A stretch of DNA of 60,030 nucleotides from Streptomyces sp. 150FB (GTDB taxonomy: Bacteria; Actinomycetota; Actinomycetes; Streptomycetales; Streptomycetaceae). The notes beneath the pieces are model-generated. The model searched no databases and was not told the DNA's origin. It saw only the letters and a list, made by a program, of their open reading frames with translations. Every line of letters starts with the position of its first letter. Within the stretch, counting starts at the first letter, position 1. The position numbers and the translations under genes are program-made. Location of the stretch: NCBI RefSeq assembly GCF_000818195.1, contig NZ_JTHL01000001.1:9188621-9248650 (forward strand), in the 5' to 3' direction. Below, one piece after another: positions 24,627-34,700 of this stretch.

Positions 24627-25637
24627 GTGCAACTCCTCGAAACCGCCGCCCCGACCCCGCCACTCAGCGGGCCAGGGGCGGCGGCCCCCACGCCGACACC
24701 GCCCAGGACCGGGCTGTGGCAACGGCTCAAAGCCCACAGGTGGAGCTACCTGTACCTCGCACCGCTGCTGGTGCTGCTGCTGACGTTCGTCATCTACCCG
24801 ATCTTCGGATCGCTCGGCTACGCCTTCTACCGCTGGAACGGCATCGGCTCACCCGGCGACTTCGTCGGCCTCGACAACTTCCGCCAGGTCGCGCACGACT
24901 CGATCTTCTGGCGGGCGGTCGGCCACACCTTCGTCTACGCGATCGTGATGGTGCCGATCCAACTGCTGATCGCGCTCGTGCTGGCGCTCACCCTCAACAA
25001 CAAGAAGCTGCGCTTCTCCAGCTTCTACCGCACGCTGTTCTTCCTGCCGGTGGTCACCTCGCCCGCCGTCGTCGGCATCATCGTCCAGCTCATGCTGTCC
25101 AACTTCGGTGACATCCTGAACGGCTGGCTGCTGGACGCCGACCTGATCAGCCGGCCCGTCGACTGGCTGGGCAACCCCCACGTCGCACTGGGAATCATCA
25201 TCCTGGTCGGCGTCTGGCAGACCCTCGGCTACAACCTCGTCTACTTCCTCGCCGGACTCCAGACCATCCCCGAGGAGGTCTACGAGGCCGCGAAGATCGA
25301 CGGCGCGGGCCGGGTACGCACCTTCACCCGCATCACGGTGCCGCTGCTGCGCCCGGTCGGCCTGATGATCGTCATCCTGGCCTTCATCGGCTCCTTCCAG
25401 ATCTTCGACCTGGTGCAGGTGCTCACCGGCGGCGGCCCGTACTTCGGTACCGAGGTGGTCAACACCTACATCTACCACCTGGCCTTCGGCGGCAACCAGG
25501 CCACGGCCACCGAGCCCAACGTCGGACTGGCCTCGGCGTCCTCCTTCTTCTACGGCCTGCTGCTCATCGGCTTCTCGGTGATGCAGGTGCTCATCTTCCG
25601 CTCCATCGCCAAGCGCCGCGCCACCGGGCGCGCCTGA
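24627..25637 (+). CDS. ABC sugar permease, MalF-type (system 1)
   Basis: A 336-residue inner-membrane permease with six predicted helices (for example LYLAPLLVLLLTFVIYPIFG). The EAA loop that contacts the ATPase is YEAAKIDGAGRVRTFTRITV (near residue 220). It follows the binding-protein gene after 13 bases and precedes the MalG-type partner. No ATPase gene is present in this operon; in Streptomyces a shared ATPase (MsiK) normally powers such systems. The GTG start has CGGAGG upstream. Confidence 0.92.
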   Translation: MQLLETAAPTPPLSGPGAAAPTPTPPRTGLWQRLKAHRWSYLYLAPLLVLLLTFVIYPIFGSLGYAFYRWNGIGSPGDFVGLDNFRQVAHDSIFWRAVGHTFVYAIVMVPIQLLIALVLALTLNNKKLRFSSFYRTLFFLPVVTSPAVVGIIVQLMLSNFGDILNGWLLDADLISRPVDWLGNPHVALGIIILVGVWQTLGYNLVYFLAGLQTIPEEVYEAAKIDGAGRVRTFTRITVPLLRPVGLMIVILAFIGSFQIFDLVQVLTGGGPYFGTEVVNTYIYHLAFGGNQATATEPNVGLASASSFFYGLLLIGFSVMQVLIFRSIAKRRATGRA

Positions 25638-25651
25638 AAGGAGGCGGCGAC

Positions 25652-26539
25652 ATGGCAGTCCTGGTCTCCGACGACCGACGCCGCAGTACATCCGCGCGAC
25701 GCCGGGCACGCGCGGGCCGTACCGCCGGCCGGTCCCTCACCCATCTGGTGCTGCTCGGCGGCGGCCTGCTGTGGCTGTTCCCGTTCCTGTGGACCCTGGG
25801 CAGCTCCCTGAAGAGCCCCGACGGCTTCTTCTCCAAGGGACTGAACCCCCTCCCGGACGGCGTGCACGCCGGCAACTACAGCAGCGCCTGGCAGCAGGCG
25901 TCCTTCGGGCGCTACTTCGTCAACACCGTGCTGGTCGCCGGCGGATCGGTGGTCCTGGTGCTGCTCGCCACCTCCATGGCCGGCTACGTCCTCGCCCGCA
26001 CCAACTTCCCCGGGCGCAAGGCCGTCATCGGACTGATCTCGGTGACGCTGTTCCTGCCGCACGGCTACACGATCATTCCGATCTTCGACATCGTGCGCGG
26101 GCTGCACCTGCTCAACACGGTGTGGGCGGTGATCATCGTGCAGGCCTCCAGCGGCCTGGTCTTCGCGACCTTCCTGTTCATGGGCTACTTCTCCACGATA
26201 GACAGGCAGATCGAGGACGCGGCCAAGGTCGACGGCGCCAGCTTCCACCAGACCTTCTGGCGGGTGATGCTGCCGCTGTCGGGACCGATGCTCGCCACCG
26301 TCGGCCTGTTCACCTGCATCAGCGCCTGGAACAGCTTCTTCATCCCGCTGGTCTTCACCCTCTCCAAGCCCGAACTCCGCACGCTCCCGGTGGGGATGTA
26401 CTCCTTCGTGGGCCAGAACTCCACCGACTGGACGTTCCTCTGCGCGGGCTCGGTGATCTCGCTGGTACCGATCGTGGTGATATTCCTGCTGCTCCAGCGC
26501 TACTTCGTCAACGGCCTGGCCGGCGCCGTGAAGGGATAG
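25652..26539 (+). CDS. ABC sugar permease, MalG-type (system 1)
   Basis: A 295-residue permease with six predicted helices. The EAA loop is EDAAKVDGASFHQTFWRVML (near residue 190) and the C-terminus shows the usual YFVNGLAGAVKG end of MalG-like proteins. AAAGGAGG lies 7 bases before the ATG, and the gene follows its MalF-type partner after 14 bases. The two form the channel for the sugar bound by the lipoprotein at 23150. Confidence 0.92.
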   Translation: MAVLVSDDRRRSTSARRRARAGRTAGRSLTHLVLLGGGLLWLFPFLWTLGSSLKSPDGFFSKGLNPLPDGVHAGNYSSAWQQASFGRYFVNTVLVAGGSVVLVLLATSMAGYVLARTNFPGRKAVIGLISVTLFLPHGYTIIPIFDIVRGLHLLNTVWAVIIVQASSGLVFATFLFMGYFSTIDRQIEDAAKVDGASFHQTFWRVMLPLSGPMLATVGLFTCISAWNSFFIPLVFTLSKPELRTLPVGMYSFVGQNSTDWTFLCAGSVISLVPIVVIFLLLQRYFVNGLAGAVKG

Positions 26540-26663
26540 CCGGACGGCGCGGCCGGACGCCCGTGCCGGGCACTCCCGGTCCCACCCCCACCACCCCGGC
26601 GCGACCGACCACCGCGCCCGCGTGCGACCCGAACCAACCCACCCCCGCGACGTAAGGACCACC

Positions 26664-27635
26664 GTGCCTCTGCGCCTCGCCATCCTCAGCTTCTGGCACG
26701 TGCACGCCGCCGACTACGCACGCCAGGCGTCCGCGCACCCCGACACCGAGATCACCGCAGTCTGGGACGAGGACACCGCCCGCGGGCGCGCCCAGGCGGA
26801 CGCCCTCGGCGCCGACTTCCACCCCGACCTCGGTGGACTGCTCGCACGCGACGACGTCGACGCCGTGGTCGTCACCTGCCCCACCACCGCCCACCGCGAG
26901 GTCATCACCGCCGCCGCGGCCGCCGGCAAGCACGTCTTCACCGAGAAGGTGCTCGCGCCGACCCCGGCCGAGTGCGCCGAGATCGTCGCGGCGGTGCGGA
27001 AGGCCGGCGTCTCCCTGATGCTCGCCCTGCCACGGCTGTACGAGGGCTTCACCGCGGCCGTCCGCGAGGTGCTCGCCGACGGCGTGCTCGGCCGCCTCAC
27101 CCTGGTACGCGTCCGGCTCGCCCACGGCGGCGCGGTCGGTGAGCGCTGGCTGCCGGAGCGCTTCTACGACCCGGCGGCCACCGCGGGCGGCGCCCTGATC
27201 GATCTGGGCTGCCACCCCATGTACCTCGCCCGGCTGTTCCTCGGCCGCATGCCCGACACCGTGAGCGCGTCCTTCGGCCATGTGACGCAGCACGCCGTCG
27301 ACGACAACGCCGTCGCGGTGCTGCGCTGTGACGACGGCACCCTGGCGGTGGTGGAGGCGTCCTTCACCACACCGGCCTCGCCGTTCTCGATCGAACTGCA
27401 CGGCACCGAGGGCTCCCTCGTCTACGGCACGCCCGAGCCGCGGCTGCTGCTGCGCACCGACGGCGACTGGCGCGAACTACCCGTACCGCCCCCCGCCGGC
27501 ACCCCGTTCGATCTGTTCGTACGCCATGTCGCCGAGGGCACCAGCGACGAGGAGAACCTCGCCCTCGGCCTGGACCTGACCCGCCTGATGGCCGCCGCCG
27601 CCCGCAGCAGCCGCGAGGAGGGAAGCCGGATATGA
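26664..27635 (+). CDS. Gfo/Idh/MocA-family oxidoreductase (intact)
   Basis: A 323-residue NAD(P)-dependent oxidoreductase of sugar metabolism. The N-terminus LRLAILSFWHVHAADYARQA lacks the usual GxGxxG glycines and has FWHVHA in their place. The EKP motif is changed to TEKVL (near residue 94), keeping the Lys. GGALIDLGCHPMYLARLFLG (near 175) supplies the substrate helix. These changes are typical of one Gfo/Idh branch and do not by themselves mean inactivity. The GTG at 26664 has AAGGA upstream and is preferred to the earlier in-frame ATG. Its stop overlaps the start of the gutted gene at 27632. Confidence 0.85.
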   Translation: MPLRLAILSFWHVHAADYARQASAHPDTEITAVWDEDTARGRAQADALGADFHPDLGGLLARDDVDAVVVTCPTTAHREVITAAAAAGKHVFTEKVLAPTPAECAEIVAAVRKAGVSLMLALPRLYEGFTAAVREVLADGVLGRLTLVRVRLAHGGAVGERWLPERFYDPAATAGGALIDLGCHPMYLARLFLGRMPDTVSASFGHVTQHAVDDNAVAVLRCDDGTLAVVEASFTTPASPFSIELHGTEGSLVYGTPEPRLLLRTDGDWRELPVPPPAGTPFDLFVRHVAEGTSDEENLALGLDLTRLMAAAARSSREEGSRI

Positions 27636-27811
27636 CCGTGTCCATCGGCCTGTTCGGCCGCTGCAACATCCCCCGCGCCCACCTGCGCGGCTACCGCTCC
27701 GTTCCCGAGCGCGCCGAACCGGGGCACACCCATGGAGAAGGCACGGACGTGCTCAAAATCATTCTCGCGGCCCACCGGGCCGCGCACGAGACACGGGAGA
27801 TCGCTCTGTGA
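27632..27811 (+). pseudogene. internally deleted Gfo/Idh/MocA gene, still in frame (59 codons)
   Basis: The frame opens ATGA-coupled to the gene before and ends GTGA/TGA-coupled to the glycosidase after. Residues 1-29 (SIGLFGRCNIPRAHLRGYRS) match the first Rossmann strand and helix of a Gfo/Idh protein. Residues about 38-59 (GTDVLKIILAAHRAAHETRE) match the last helix of the same family. About 300 middle codons are missing, but the frame is kept and so is translational coupling. It is either a deletion relic or a shortened peptide retained for coupling. Confidence 0.6.
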
Positions 27812-29790
27812 CGGGCTATGAGGTCGGCGACTTCGCCTTCGACCTGCGACAGGGCGTCGCCGAGACCCCCTGGACCACCAGCGGCTGGTCCACCGTGGCC
27901 CTCGCACCGGGCACGGTGTGCGGCGTGGGCGCCTGCCACGCCCCGCCCTACGCCGCCCCCCAGGCCGGGCTGGCCTTCACCCTGGAAGCCGACGGCATCC
28001 GCATCGCCGACACCGGCGCCGCGGGCATGCACAGCATCGTGCTGCTGCCGCAGGGCGGCACCTGGAACCTGGACGGCATCGACCGGCAGGGTACGTACCA
28101 CCGTCGGCACGAGGGGCGACTGCTGTCGCTGCTGGTCCGCTCCGAGCTGACGCCGCTGCACGGACACCCCGGCTACGCCCTGCGGATCTCCGTACGCAAC
28201 CGCTCCGAGCGGCCCCTGCACCTGCGCCTGCTCCCCGAGCTGACCACCGGCCCGGTCGGCGAGGTGCCGCTGAGCGCCTGGGGGTGGATGCCGCCGGAGA
28301 ATCCGGCGGGCGAGCGGGACCGGGCAGCCCTGGTGCACGGCCCCCTGGAGGCGGAACTCGGACCCGCCGACGAGGCCGACTTCGAGCTGGCGGTGCTGCT
28401 CGACGGCTCCCGGCCGGACGGCTCGCCCGCGGAGTGGGCCGCGCGATCCCGGGCCCGGACCGCGCGGCGTGCGGCCGACGCTCTGGAGCGGGTGCCGCGG
28501 CTGGTGACCGACGTACCGGGCCTGGACACGTACTACCGGCGGTCGCTGGCGAGCGGTCTGGTGTGCCTGTGGGACAACCCCGCTTTCGCCACCGTCCCGT
28601 TCCCGGCCACATCCGGTATCGACGGCGGGGCGTTGTGCGCGTACGCGTGGGACACCGGCGGCTACGCCCCCCACCTGCTCACCCTGATGCTCGGCCGGGG
28701 CATCACCGACGTGCTGGAGGCCATGGTCAAGGCCGACCTGACCGACCACTACGCCATCGCCCCGGACGGCTCGGGCACCGGTGTGGCCTACGCGTACAGC
28801 GCCTGGTCGCTGGTGATGCTCGCGAACGCCGCCGCCTGCCACGACGGGATCGCCCCCGACCTGGTGGCGCGGCTGCACGAGACCGAGGAGCAACTCGCCG
28901 AACGCTTCCCGGCCGTGGGGGAGTTGCGCGACTACGGCGGCCAGCCCAACCTGCTGGAGATGCGCTCGGCCGGCTGGGAGCACGTGGTGGCGAGTCCTAA
29001 CGCCGAGCGAGCGTGGAGTCTTGAGCTGTTGGCCGAACTGGCCGAGGAGTGCGGAGCCCCGTTGCGGGCCGCGCCGTTGCGGGCGCGGGCGCGGCGGATC
29101 CTGAAGGCGGTCGGTCAGGAGCTGTGGGACGAGGAGGCGGGTTGGTTCCGCAGCCGATATCCGGACGGGCACAGCGAACTGGCTTACTCGGTGCAGGCGT
29201 TCGACGCGCTGCGGGCGGGGGCGTGTACGCCGCCGATGGCCGCCGCGTTGCTGACACACCTGGGGGAGGGCGCGTTCCTCGGCCCGTACGGGGTGAGCAG
29301 CGTGTCGGCGGAGGACCAACTGCACTACGAGCTGGGCGACGTCGACTGGTCCGGCGGTGGCGCCTACACCGGTGAGGCGCCGCAGTTGGCGCTGACGCTG
29401 TGGGAGCGCGGCGAGCCGCACCTGGCGTGGGACGTGCTGCGCCGGGTGCTGTGGATGGGTGAGCACTTCCCGTACTTTCCGCAGGACCACTTCTGCGACC
29501 GCCCGGCGGCCCCGCCGCGCGGCCGGCGCGCCAATGTCATCGCCGGTCTGACGGGTGCGGAGGCCGTGGTGACGGGCCTCGCGGGGTTGCGTCCGCGGGT
29601 CGACGGCACGCTCGACCTGACCCCGCCGGCCTGGCTGCCGGGGAAGCTGGAACTGCACGGGCTGCGCTATCGCGGCCACGAGATCGACGTGAAGCTCGCG
29701 ACCGCCCACTGCGAGGTGCGGGTGGACGGCCGCGTCATCCACAGCGGGGCGCCTGTCCCGCTGCACATCCTGGGAGACCGTGATGAGTGA
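27808..29790 (+). CDS. cytosolic (alpha/alpha)6-barrel glycosidase-like protein
   Basis: A 660-residue protein without signal peptide. An N-terminal beta-sandwich (about residues 1-220) precedes a helical barrel typical of amylo-alpha-1,6-glucosidase/MGH1-like enzymes. Barrel segments are DTGGYAPHLLTLMLGRGITD, YAYSAWSLVMLANAAACHDG and DVDWSGGGAYTGEAPQLALT. A general acid cannot be assigned with certainty. It lies in the importer operon, overlaps the gene before it by 4 bases and the dioxygenase after it by 8, and so probably cleaves the imported oligosaccharide. I do not know the exact GH family. Confidence 0.65.
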   Translation: MTGYEVGDFAFDLRQGVAETPWTTSGWSTVALAPGTVCGVGACHAPPYAAPQAGLAFTLEADGIRIADTGAAGMHSIVLLPQGGTWNLDGIDRQGTYHRRHEGRLLSLLVRSELTPLHGHPGYALRISVRNRSERPLHLRLLPELTTGPVGEVPLSAWGWMPPENPAGERDRAALVHGPLEAELGPADEADFELAVLLDGSRPDGSPAEWAARSRARTARRAADALERVPRLVTDVPGLDTYYRRSLASGLVCLWDNPAFATVPFPATSGIDGGALCAYAWDTGGYAPHLLTLMLGRGITDVLEAMVKADLTDHYAIAPDGSGTGVAYAYSAWSLVMLANAAACHDGIAPDLVARLHETEEQLAERFPAVGELRDYGGQPNLLEMRSAGWEHVVASPNAERAWSLELLAELAEECGAPLRAAPLRARARRILKAVGQELWDEEAGWFRSRYPDGHSELAYSVQAFDALRAGACTPPMAAALLTHLGEGAFLGPYGVSSVSAEDQLHYELGDVDWSGGGAYTGEAPQLALTLWERGEPHLAWDVLRRVLWMGEHFPYFPQDHFCDRPAAPPRGRRANVIAGLTGAEAVVTGLAGLRPRVDGTLDLTPPAWLPGKLELHGLRYRGHEIDVKLATAHCEVRVDGRVIHSGAPVPLHILGDRDE

Positions 29791-30550
29791 CATCCTCGAC
29801 CGCTTCGACCGCGACGGCTACACCATCTTCCGCGATGCCCTCGACCCGGACCTGATACGGGAGGCAGCCGGCCACGCGGAGTGGCTGCAAGCCCGCCACC
29901 CGGACCTACGGCCCGAGCAACTGGGCCACACTCTGCTGCGCGACGACCCGTTCTGGCTGCGCCTGGTCAGCGACGACCGACTGCTGGACATCGCCGAGAC
30001 GTTCATCGGCCCCGACATCGCGCTGTTCGCCTCGCACTACATCAGCAAGCCGCCGTACTCCGGCCAGGCGGTGCTCTGGCACCAGGACGCGGCGTTCTGG
30101 CCGCTTGAGCCGATGCGGGTGGTCACGCTCTGGCTGGCCGTCGACCACTCCACACCGGAGAACGGCTGCGTACGGCTGATCCCCGGCAGCCACCGCGGCG
30201 CCCTGGAGGCGATGCGTACCAACACGTCGGTGGACAACGTCCTCGGCGAGGAGATCGCCGTCACCGTCGACGAGTCGGCGGCCGTCGACATGGTCCTCGC
30301 GCCGGGCGATGTCGAGGTCCATCACCCGAACATCGTCCACGGCAGCAACGCCAACACCTCCCCGCACCGCCGCTGCGGCCTGACGATCCGCTACATCCCG
30401 ACCTCCACCCGCATCACGGCGGACGAGCAGCCCTTCCCCAGCGCGTTCCACCTGCGCGGCGAACCCGGCGTGAACGCCTACCAGCCCTGGCCGGCCTTCA
30501 CCCCGTCCCGCCATTACCCGTTCGCGGGCGCCGTGCCCCCGCGCGACTGA
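29783..30550 (+). CDS. phytanoyl-CoA dioxygenase family protein (PhyH-3)
   Basis: A 255-residue Fe(II)/2-oxoglutarate oxygenase. Ligands are in WHQDAAFW (H-x-D near residue 100) and the distal His in NIVHGSNANTS (near 186), with the Arg in RRCGLTIRYIPTSTR. It starts inside the 3' end of the glycosidase gene, so it is the last gene of the sugar operon and is translationally coupled to it. That makes a role on an imported sugar or sugar lactone more likely than on an acyl-CoA. This is the third PhyH protein in the window. Confidence 0.85.
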   Translation: MSDILDRFDRDGYTIFRDALDPDLIREAAGHAEWLQARHPDLRPEQLGHTLLRDDPFWLRLVSDDRLLDIAETFIGPDIALFASHYISKPPYSGQAVLWHQDAAFWPLEPMRVVTLWLAVDHSTPENGCVRLIPGSHRGALEAMRTNTSVDNVLGEEIAVTVDESAAVDMVLAPGDVEVHHPNIVHGSNANTSPHRRCGLTIRYIPTSTRITADEQPFPSAFHLRGEPGVNAYQPWPAFTPSRHYPFAGAVPPRD

Positions 30551-30600
30551 CCGTTGTGGAGTCGGCGGGCGGAACAGGTGCCCGGCGCGTCCGCGTCGCG

Positions 30601-31797
30601 CTAGGCCCAGCGTGCGGGAACCCGGACGGGCATCAGTACCGCGTGGTGCTCGCGCCACTCGATCGGTGCGTCGGTCGCGAGTCGCAGATTCGGCATTCCG
30701 GCCACGAGTGCCTGCAGGGCGACCTCGGTCTGCATCTGGTTCAAGGCAGCAGCGGGGCAGTAGTGGCTGCCTTGGCCGAAACGCAGGTGCGGCGCCGCTT
30801 CCCGGTCGATGTCGAGGCGCTCGGGATCCGGGAAGACAGCCGGGTCGTGGTTGGCCGCGTCCGTGGAGATCATCACCAACTGACCGGCCTTCACGTGGAC
30901 ATGGCCGATGACGAGGTCCTCGGTGGCGATGCGGGCGATGGAGTCACCGAGCAGTGGCGCCCATCGGTACACCTCCTGCACCATGCGCGGTACGAGACCG
31001 GGCCGCAGGCGCAGGCGCTCCGAGAGTTCCGGATCGCGGGCGAGCGCCAGGCCGCAGGCGACCAGGAAGGCCGCGGGATTCGCCAGTCCGGAGAAGGCGA
31101 GCATCTGGCCGATCTCCGTGAACTGCTCCTGCGAGAGGGGCTGAGGGGACGTGTCGTTCAGCCGCTTGAGGCAGACCAGCAGGCCCGTCTCCTCCAGGTT
31201 GTCCGCCCAGGTCCGGAAGCGGTCGAGTGACGCCGGCCAGGCGGTGGGCAGGATCTCGTCGCCCACCGGCCCGGTGGCCATCAGGTCGAACCAGCTGCCG
31301 AGTTCGACAGCCGCCTCCCGGGGCAGGCCCAGGAGCTCGCAGGTGGTCCGGGCCGCCCAGGGCAGCGCGAAGTCCTCGACCAGATCACCGGAGCTGCCGT
31401 TCCGAACCATGGTGTCCAGCAGTTCGTCGGCGATGCCGCGCACGCGGGCGAGAGAGATGTACGGCTGTCGCGGGCTCAACCCCTTGACCGCTTCGTCCCG
31501 CAGCCCGGCGGTCCTGAGCATGTGCATGGTGCCGACGACGGCGAACGGTGGGGCTCCCATGTCCTCCTGCGGCATTGTGGGGTCACTGATCGTGCTCCGG
31601 CTCAGGCGCCTGTCCTTGAGGGCTTCGCGGGCGAGCGCGTATCCGGTCACCAGCCAGGCCGGATCTCCGGCGTTGGTCACGACCCCGGCCACCGGCTCGT
31701 GGAGCAGGAAACGTTTGAGCGCGGGAGCGAGGCCGTCGTCCCCGCGGAAGCTGAACGGGTAGTGGGGAAGCGGCGAGGCACGTTCGGTGGTACTCAC
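30601..31797 (-). CDS. cytochrome P450 of the A-T-R locus
   Basis: A 398-residue soluble bacterial P450. The heme-binding loop is HLRFGQGSHYCPAA with the cysteine near residue 348, and the ExxR pair is in VQEVYRWAPL (near 275). The I-helix reads MLAFSGLANPAAF (near 237). The conserved acid-alcohol pair (normally A-G-x-D/E-T) is absent, as in P450s that take carrier-bound or oxygenated substrates. Its GTG start overlaps the stop of the NRPS gene by 4 bases with AGGAG upstream, so it is made with it and most likely tailors its product. Confidence 0.88.
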   Translation of the reverse strand: MSTTERASPLPHYPFSFRGDDGLAPALKRFLLHEPVAGVVTNAGDPAWLVTGYALAREALKDRRLSRSTISDPTMPQEDMGAPPFAVVGTMHMLRTAGLRDEAVKGLSPRQPYISLARVRGIADELLDTMVRNGSSGDLVEDFALPWAARTTCELLGLPREAAVELGSWFDLMATGPVGDEILPTAWPASLDRFRTWADNLEETGLLVCLKRLNDTSPQPLSQEQFTEIGQMLAFSGLANPAAFLVACGLALARDPELSERLRLRPGLVPRMVQEVYRWAPLLGDSIARIATEDLVIGHVHVKAGQLVMISTDAANHDPAVFPDPERLDIDREAAPHLRFGQGSHYCPAAALNQMQTEVALQALVAGMPNLRLATDAPIEWREHHAVLMPVRVPARWA

Positions 31798-34700
31798 GTC
31801 GCACTCCTGACGATGGAGGAAGAACCGTCCCGAGGCCCCGCGACGGGCGTGGGGCACCCGGCACCGAGGCTCGGCCGTGAGATGAAGCCGGAGGTGAAGA
31901 AGTACTCCAGGTACCGGTCCAGAAGCTGGTCGTCGACCGGCGGGCATTCCAGGCCGCCGCCGGCCAGGGCGCGTTCGGTGTTGTCGCGTCCGAGCGCGGG
32001 GAAGGTGCCCTGCAAGTACATCTCCTTGACTGAGATGTCGGCCTTGTTGCTGCGGTCGACGCACAAGGAGACGAACGGTGCGGTGGCGCTGGTGGGGTGA
32101 GCCACGACATGTCGCACGAGTTCACGGACCCAGGGTCCGTACGGCAGTGTCCGCAGGTGGAAACCCGCGGCCCGCATGCGGTCCAGCACGTCGTCGAGCA
32201 ACGCGGGGGCGGGATTGGTCAGGTGATACGTACGGTTGTCCGCCGGCTGCCGTGTGGCGATCCGCACCACGGCCGCGGCCAGGTGGTCGACGGGCACGAA
32301 GTCCATGGGGAGGGGAATGCCAGGCGCGAGCCCGGTCTCCGCGATGGTCTTGAACAGTGAGCAGATCGCCGTCTCGGTGTTGCAGGCACCGCTGCGACGG
32401 TCACCGGTGACTTCGTAGGGGCGGTAGATCGACACCGGGAGCCCTTCGCTGCCCGCGTTGCGCAGGAGTTGCTCGGCGACCCACTTGGACTCCGCGTAGC
32501 CCATGGTCAGACCCTCGGCATGGTCCAGGGGCTCGTTCTCCCCGATCGCACGCACACCCGCCGTGCCGAATCCGGCCAGCACCGCCACGGTAGACAGGAA
32601 GTGCACCGGGACACGGCGCGGTGCGGCCAGTCGGATGATCTCGCGCGTGCCCTCCACGTTGGCGGCGCGCAACGCCTCGTACGGGTAGAGGAAGTTCACG
32701 TGCGCGGCGCTGTGCAGCACCAGGTCCAGCCGGTCGCCGAGTTCCGAGGCATGGGCGGGGTCGAGGCCGAGCCCGGCGGCGGTCAGGTCGTACGGGAAAC
32801 AGCGCACGCGCGCGTCCTCGGCCCGCGCCATGACCAGGCCGAAGCGGTCGAACGCCGCGTGCACACGGCGCCGGGCGTGTTCGGGGGAGCGGGCCCGGAC
32901 CGGGCAGTGCACCACCGCGTCGGTCTCCCGTAACAGCTCTGCCAGCAGGAAGGCGCCGATGAAGCCACTGGCTCCCGTCAGCAGGACGTGACGCGGCCGG
33001 CCGGGGCAAGGAGCCGCGCCCGCCGCCGGGGGAAGGGCGAAACCGAGCTCGGCCTGCTGGACGAAGTAGCTCTCCGAGGTGGTCCGCTCTCCCGAAGGAG
33101 CGTGCCGAACGGTCCGTACCGCGTGGGCGAAGGCGTCCAGCGTCGGAGTGGCGAGGAGCGCCCGGATGAGCCTGCTGCTGTGTTCCGCCTCCAGACCGAG
33201 CACACCGACGGTACGGGTGACCGCCTCAGCCGCCAGCAGGGAGTCGCCGCCGAGCGCGAAGAAGCTGTCCGTCCCGGCGGGACGTACCCGCAGGACCGTG
33301 TGCCAGATCTCGGCGAGCGCGTCCTCCAGTCCGCGCACGCCCGTGGCGTCCGCTGTCTCCCCGGCTCTGGGCAGGGGCGGAGCGGCGCTGTGGCCCGGGG
33401 CCGTGCGGAGCAGTGCGTGCCGGTCGACCTTTCCCGCCGCGGTGACCGGCAGATGTTCTTGAACGATCAGTCGCGGCACCGCTTGTGGGGGGAGCCACTG
33501 TGCGCAGTACTGCCGCAGTTCGTCCGGCGAGGGGAGGGCGCTGGGACGCAGGGGGGTCACCCAGGCGACAAGGGCCTCGGCCGCCGTGTCTAGTTCGACG
33601 ACCGCTTCACCCACCCGGGGGTGGCTCCGCAGGAGGGCCTCCACCTCGTCCGGTTCCACCCGGTGGCCGCGCAGCTTGACCTGCCGGTCCAGCCGGCCCA
33701 GGTACTCCAGTGCGCCGTCGTCGTTCCGCACGACCCGGTCGCCGGTGCGGTAGACCCGCTCGCCAACAGCGCCGGGCGACTCGGCGAACCGCCGGGCGGT
33801 CAGGTCCCGGTCGCCGAGATACCCGAGGCCGAGCCCGTCGCCTCCCACCACAAGCTCACCCTCCTCTCCCGGGGGTGCCTCGCTGCCGTCCGGGCGCAGT
33901 ACGTAGCAGGTCGACGCGCCGAAGGGACGGCCGATCGGTACGCGGCCGGTGTCGCAGTCGGCCGCGGTCACCTGGTGGAAGGTGGACACGACGGAGTTCT
34001 CGGTGGGCCCGTAGAAGTTCACCACCGTGGTGCCGGGGCAGGCGCGCAGAACCTGGCGCGCCAGACCGGCGTCCATGGCCTCCCCGCCCGCCGAGACGAA
34101 CCGTAGGCCGGCCAGCGCTTCCGGTCCGGAACGTGCCACGTGGTGAAAGACGCTCGTCGTCAGGTAGGCGACGCTCACCCCGCCTTCACGGATGCGTCGC
34201 TCCAGCCCCTCGGCGGACAACAGGTCCTCGCGGTCGAGCAGTTCGAGGCAGGCTCCGTTCAGCAGGGCGGACCAGATCTCGATGGTGGAGGCGTCCGAGG
34301 ACAGCGCGTAGGCGTGCAGCACCACATCGTCCGGCAGGGGTGCGGTGGGGTGTGGCCCGGACAGCGCCAGCCGGACCACCCCGCGGTGCGGGATCATGAC
34401 CGGCTTCGGCCGCCCACTCGATCCCGAGGTGAACATCACGTACGCGCAGTCGGCCGGACCGGGCTTCGGGGGACGGGCAGGGGCAGGTGTACGGACGCGG
34501 ACCGGTGGCTGTGTCCCGTCCGCAGCGAGTTCGACGCGCGCCCTGATGCCGCGTACCCGACAGGTACTGCCGGGAAGTACGACGACGGTGCGCACCTCGG
34601 CGTCCTCGGCCATCGCCTGGAGTCGTGCGGGCGGCAGTTCGTCATCGAGCGGAACGTAGGCGCCGCCCGCTTTGAGGACGCCGAGGAAGGCCACCAGCGC

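Noticed and set aside
27691..29793. Minus-strand open frame of 700 codons opposite the barrel glycosidase gene
   Set aside because: Shadow of the coupled plus-strand gene; no motif, no ribosome site, and composition typical of antisense frames.
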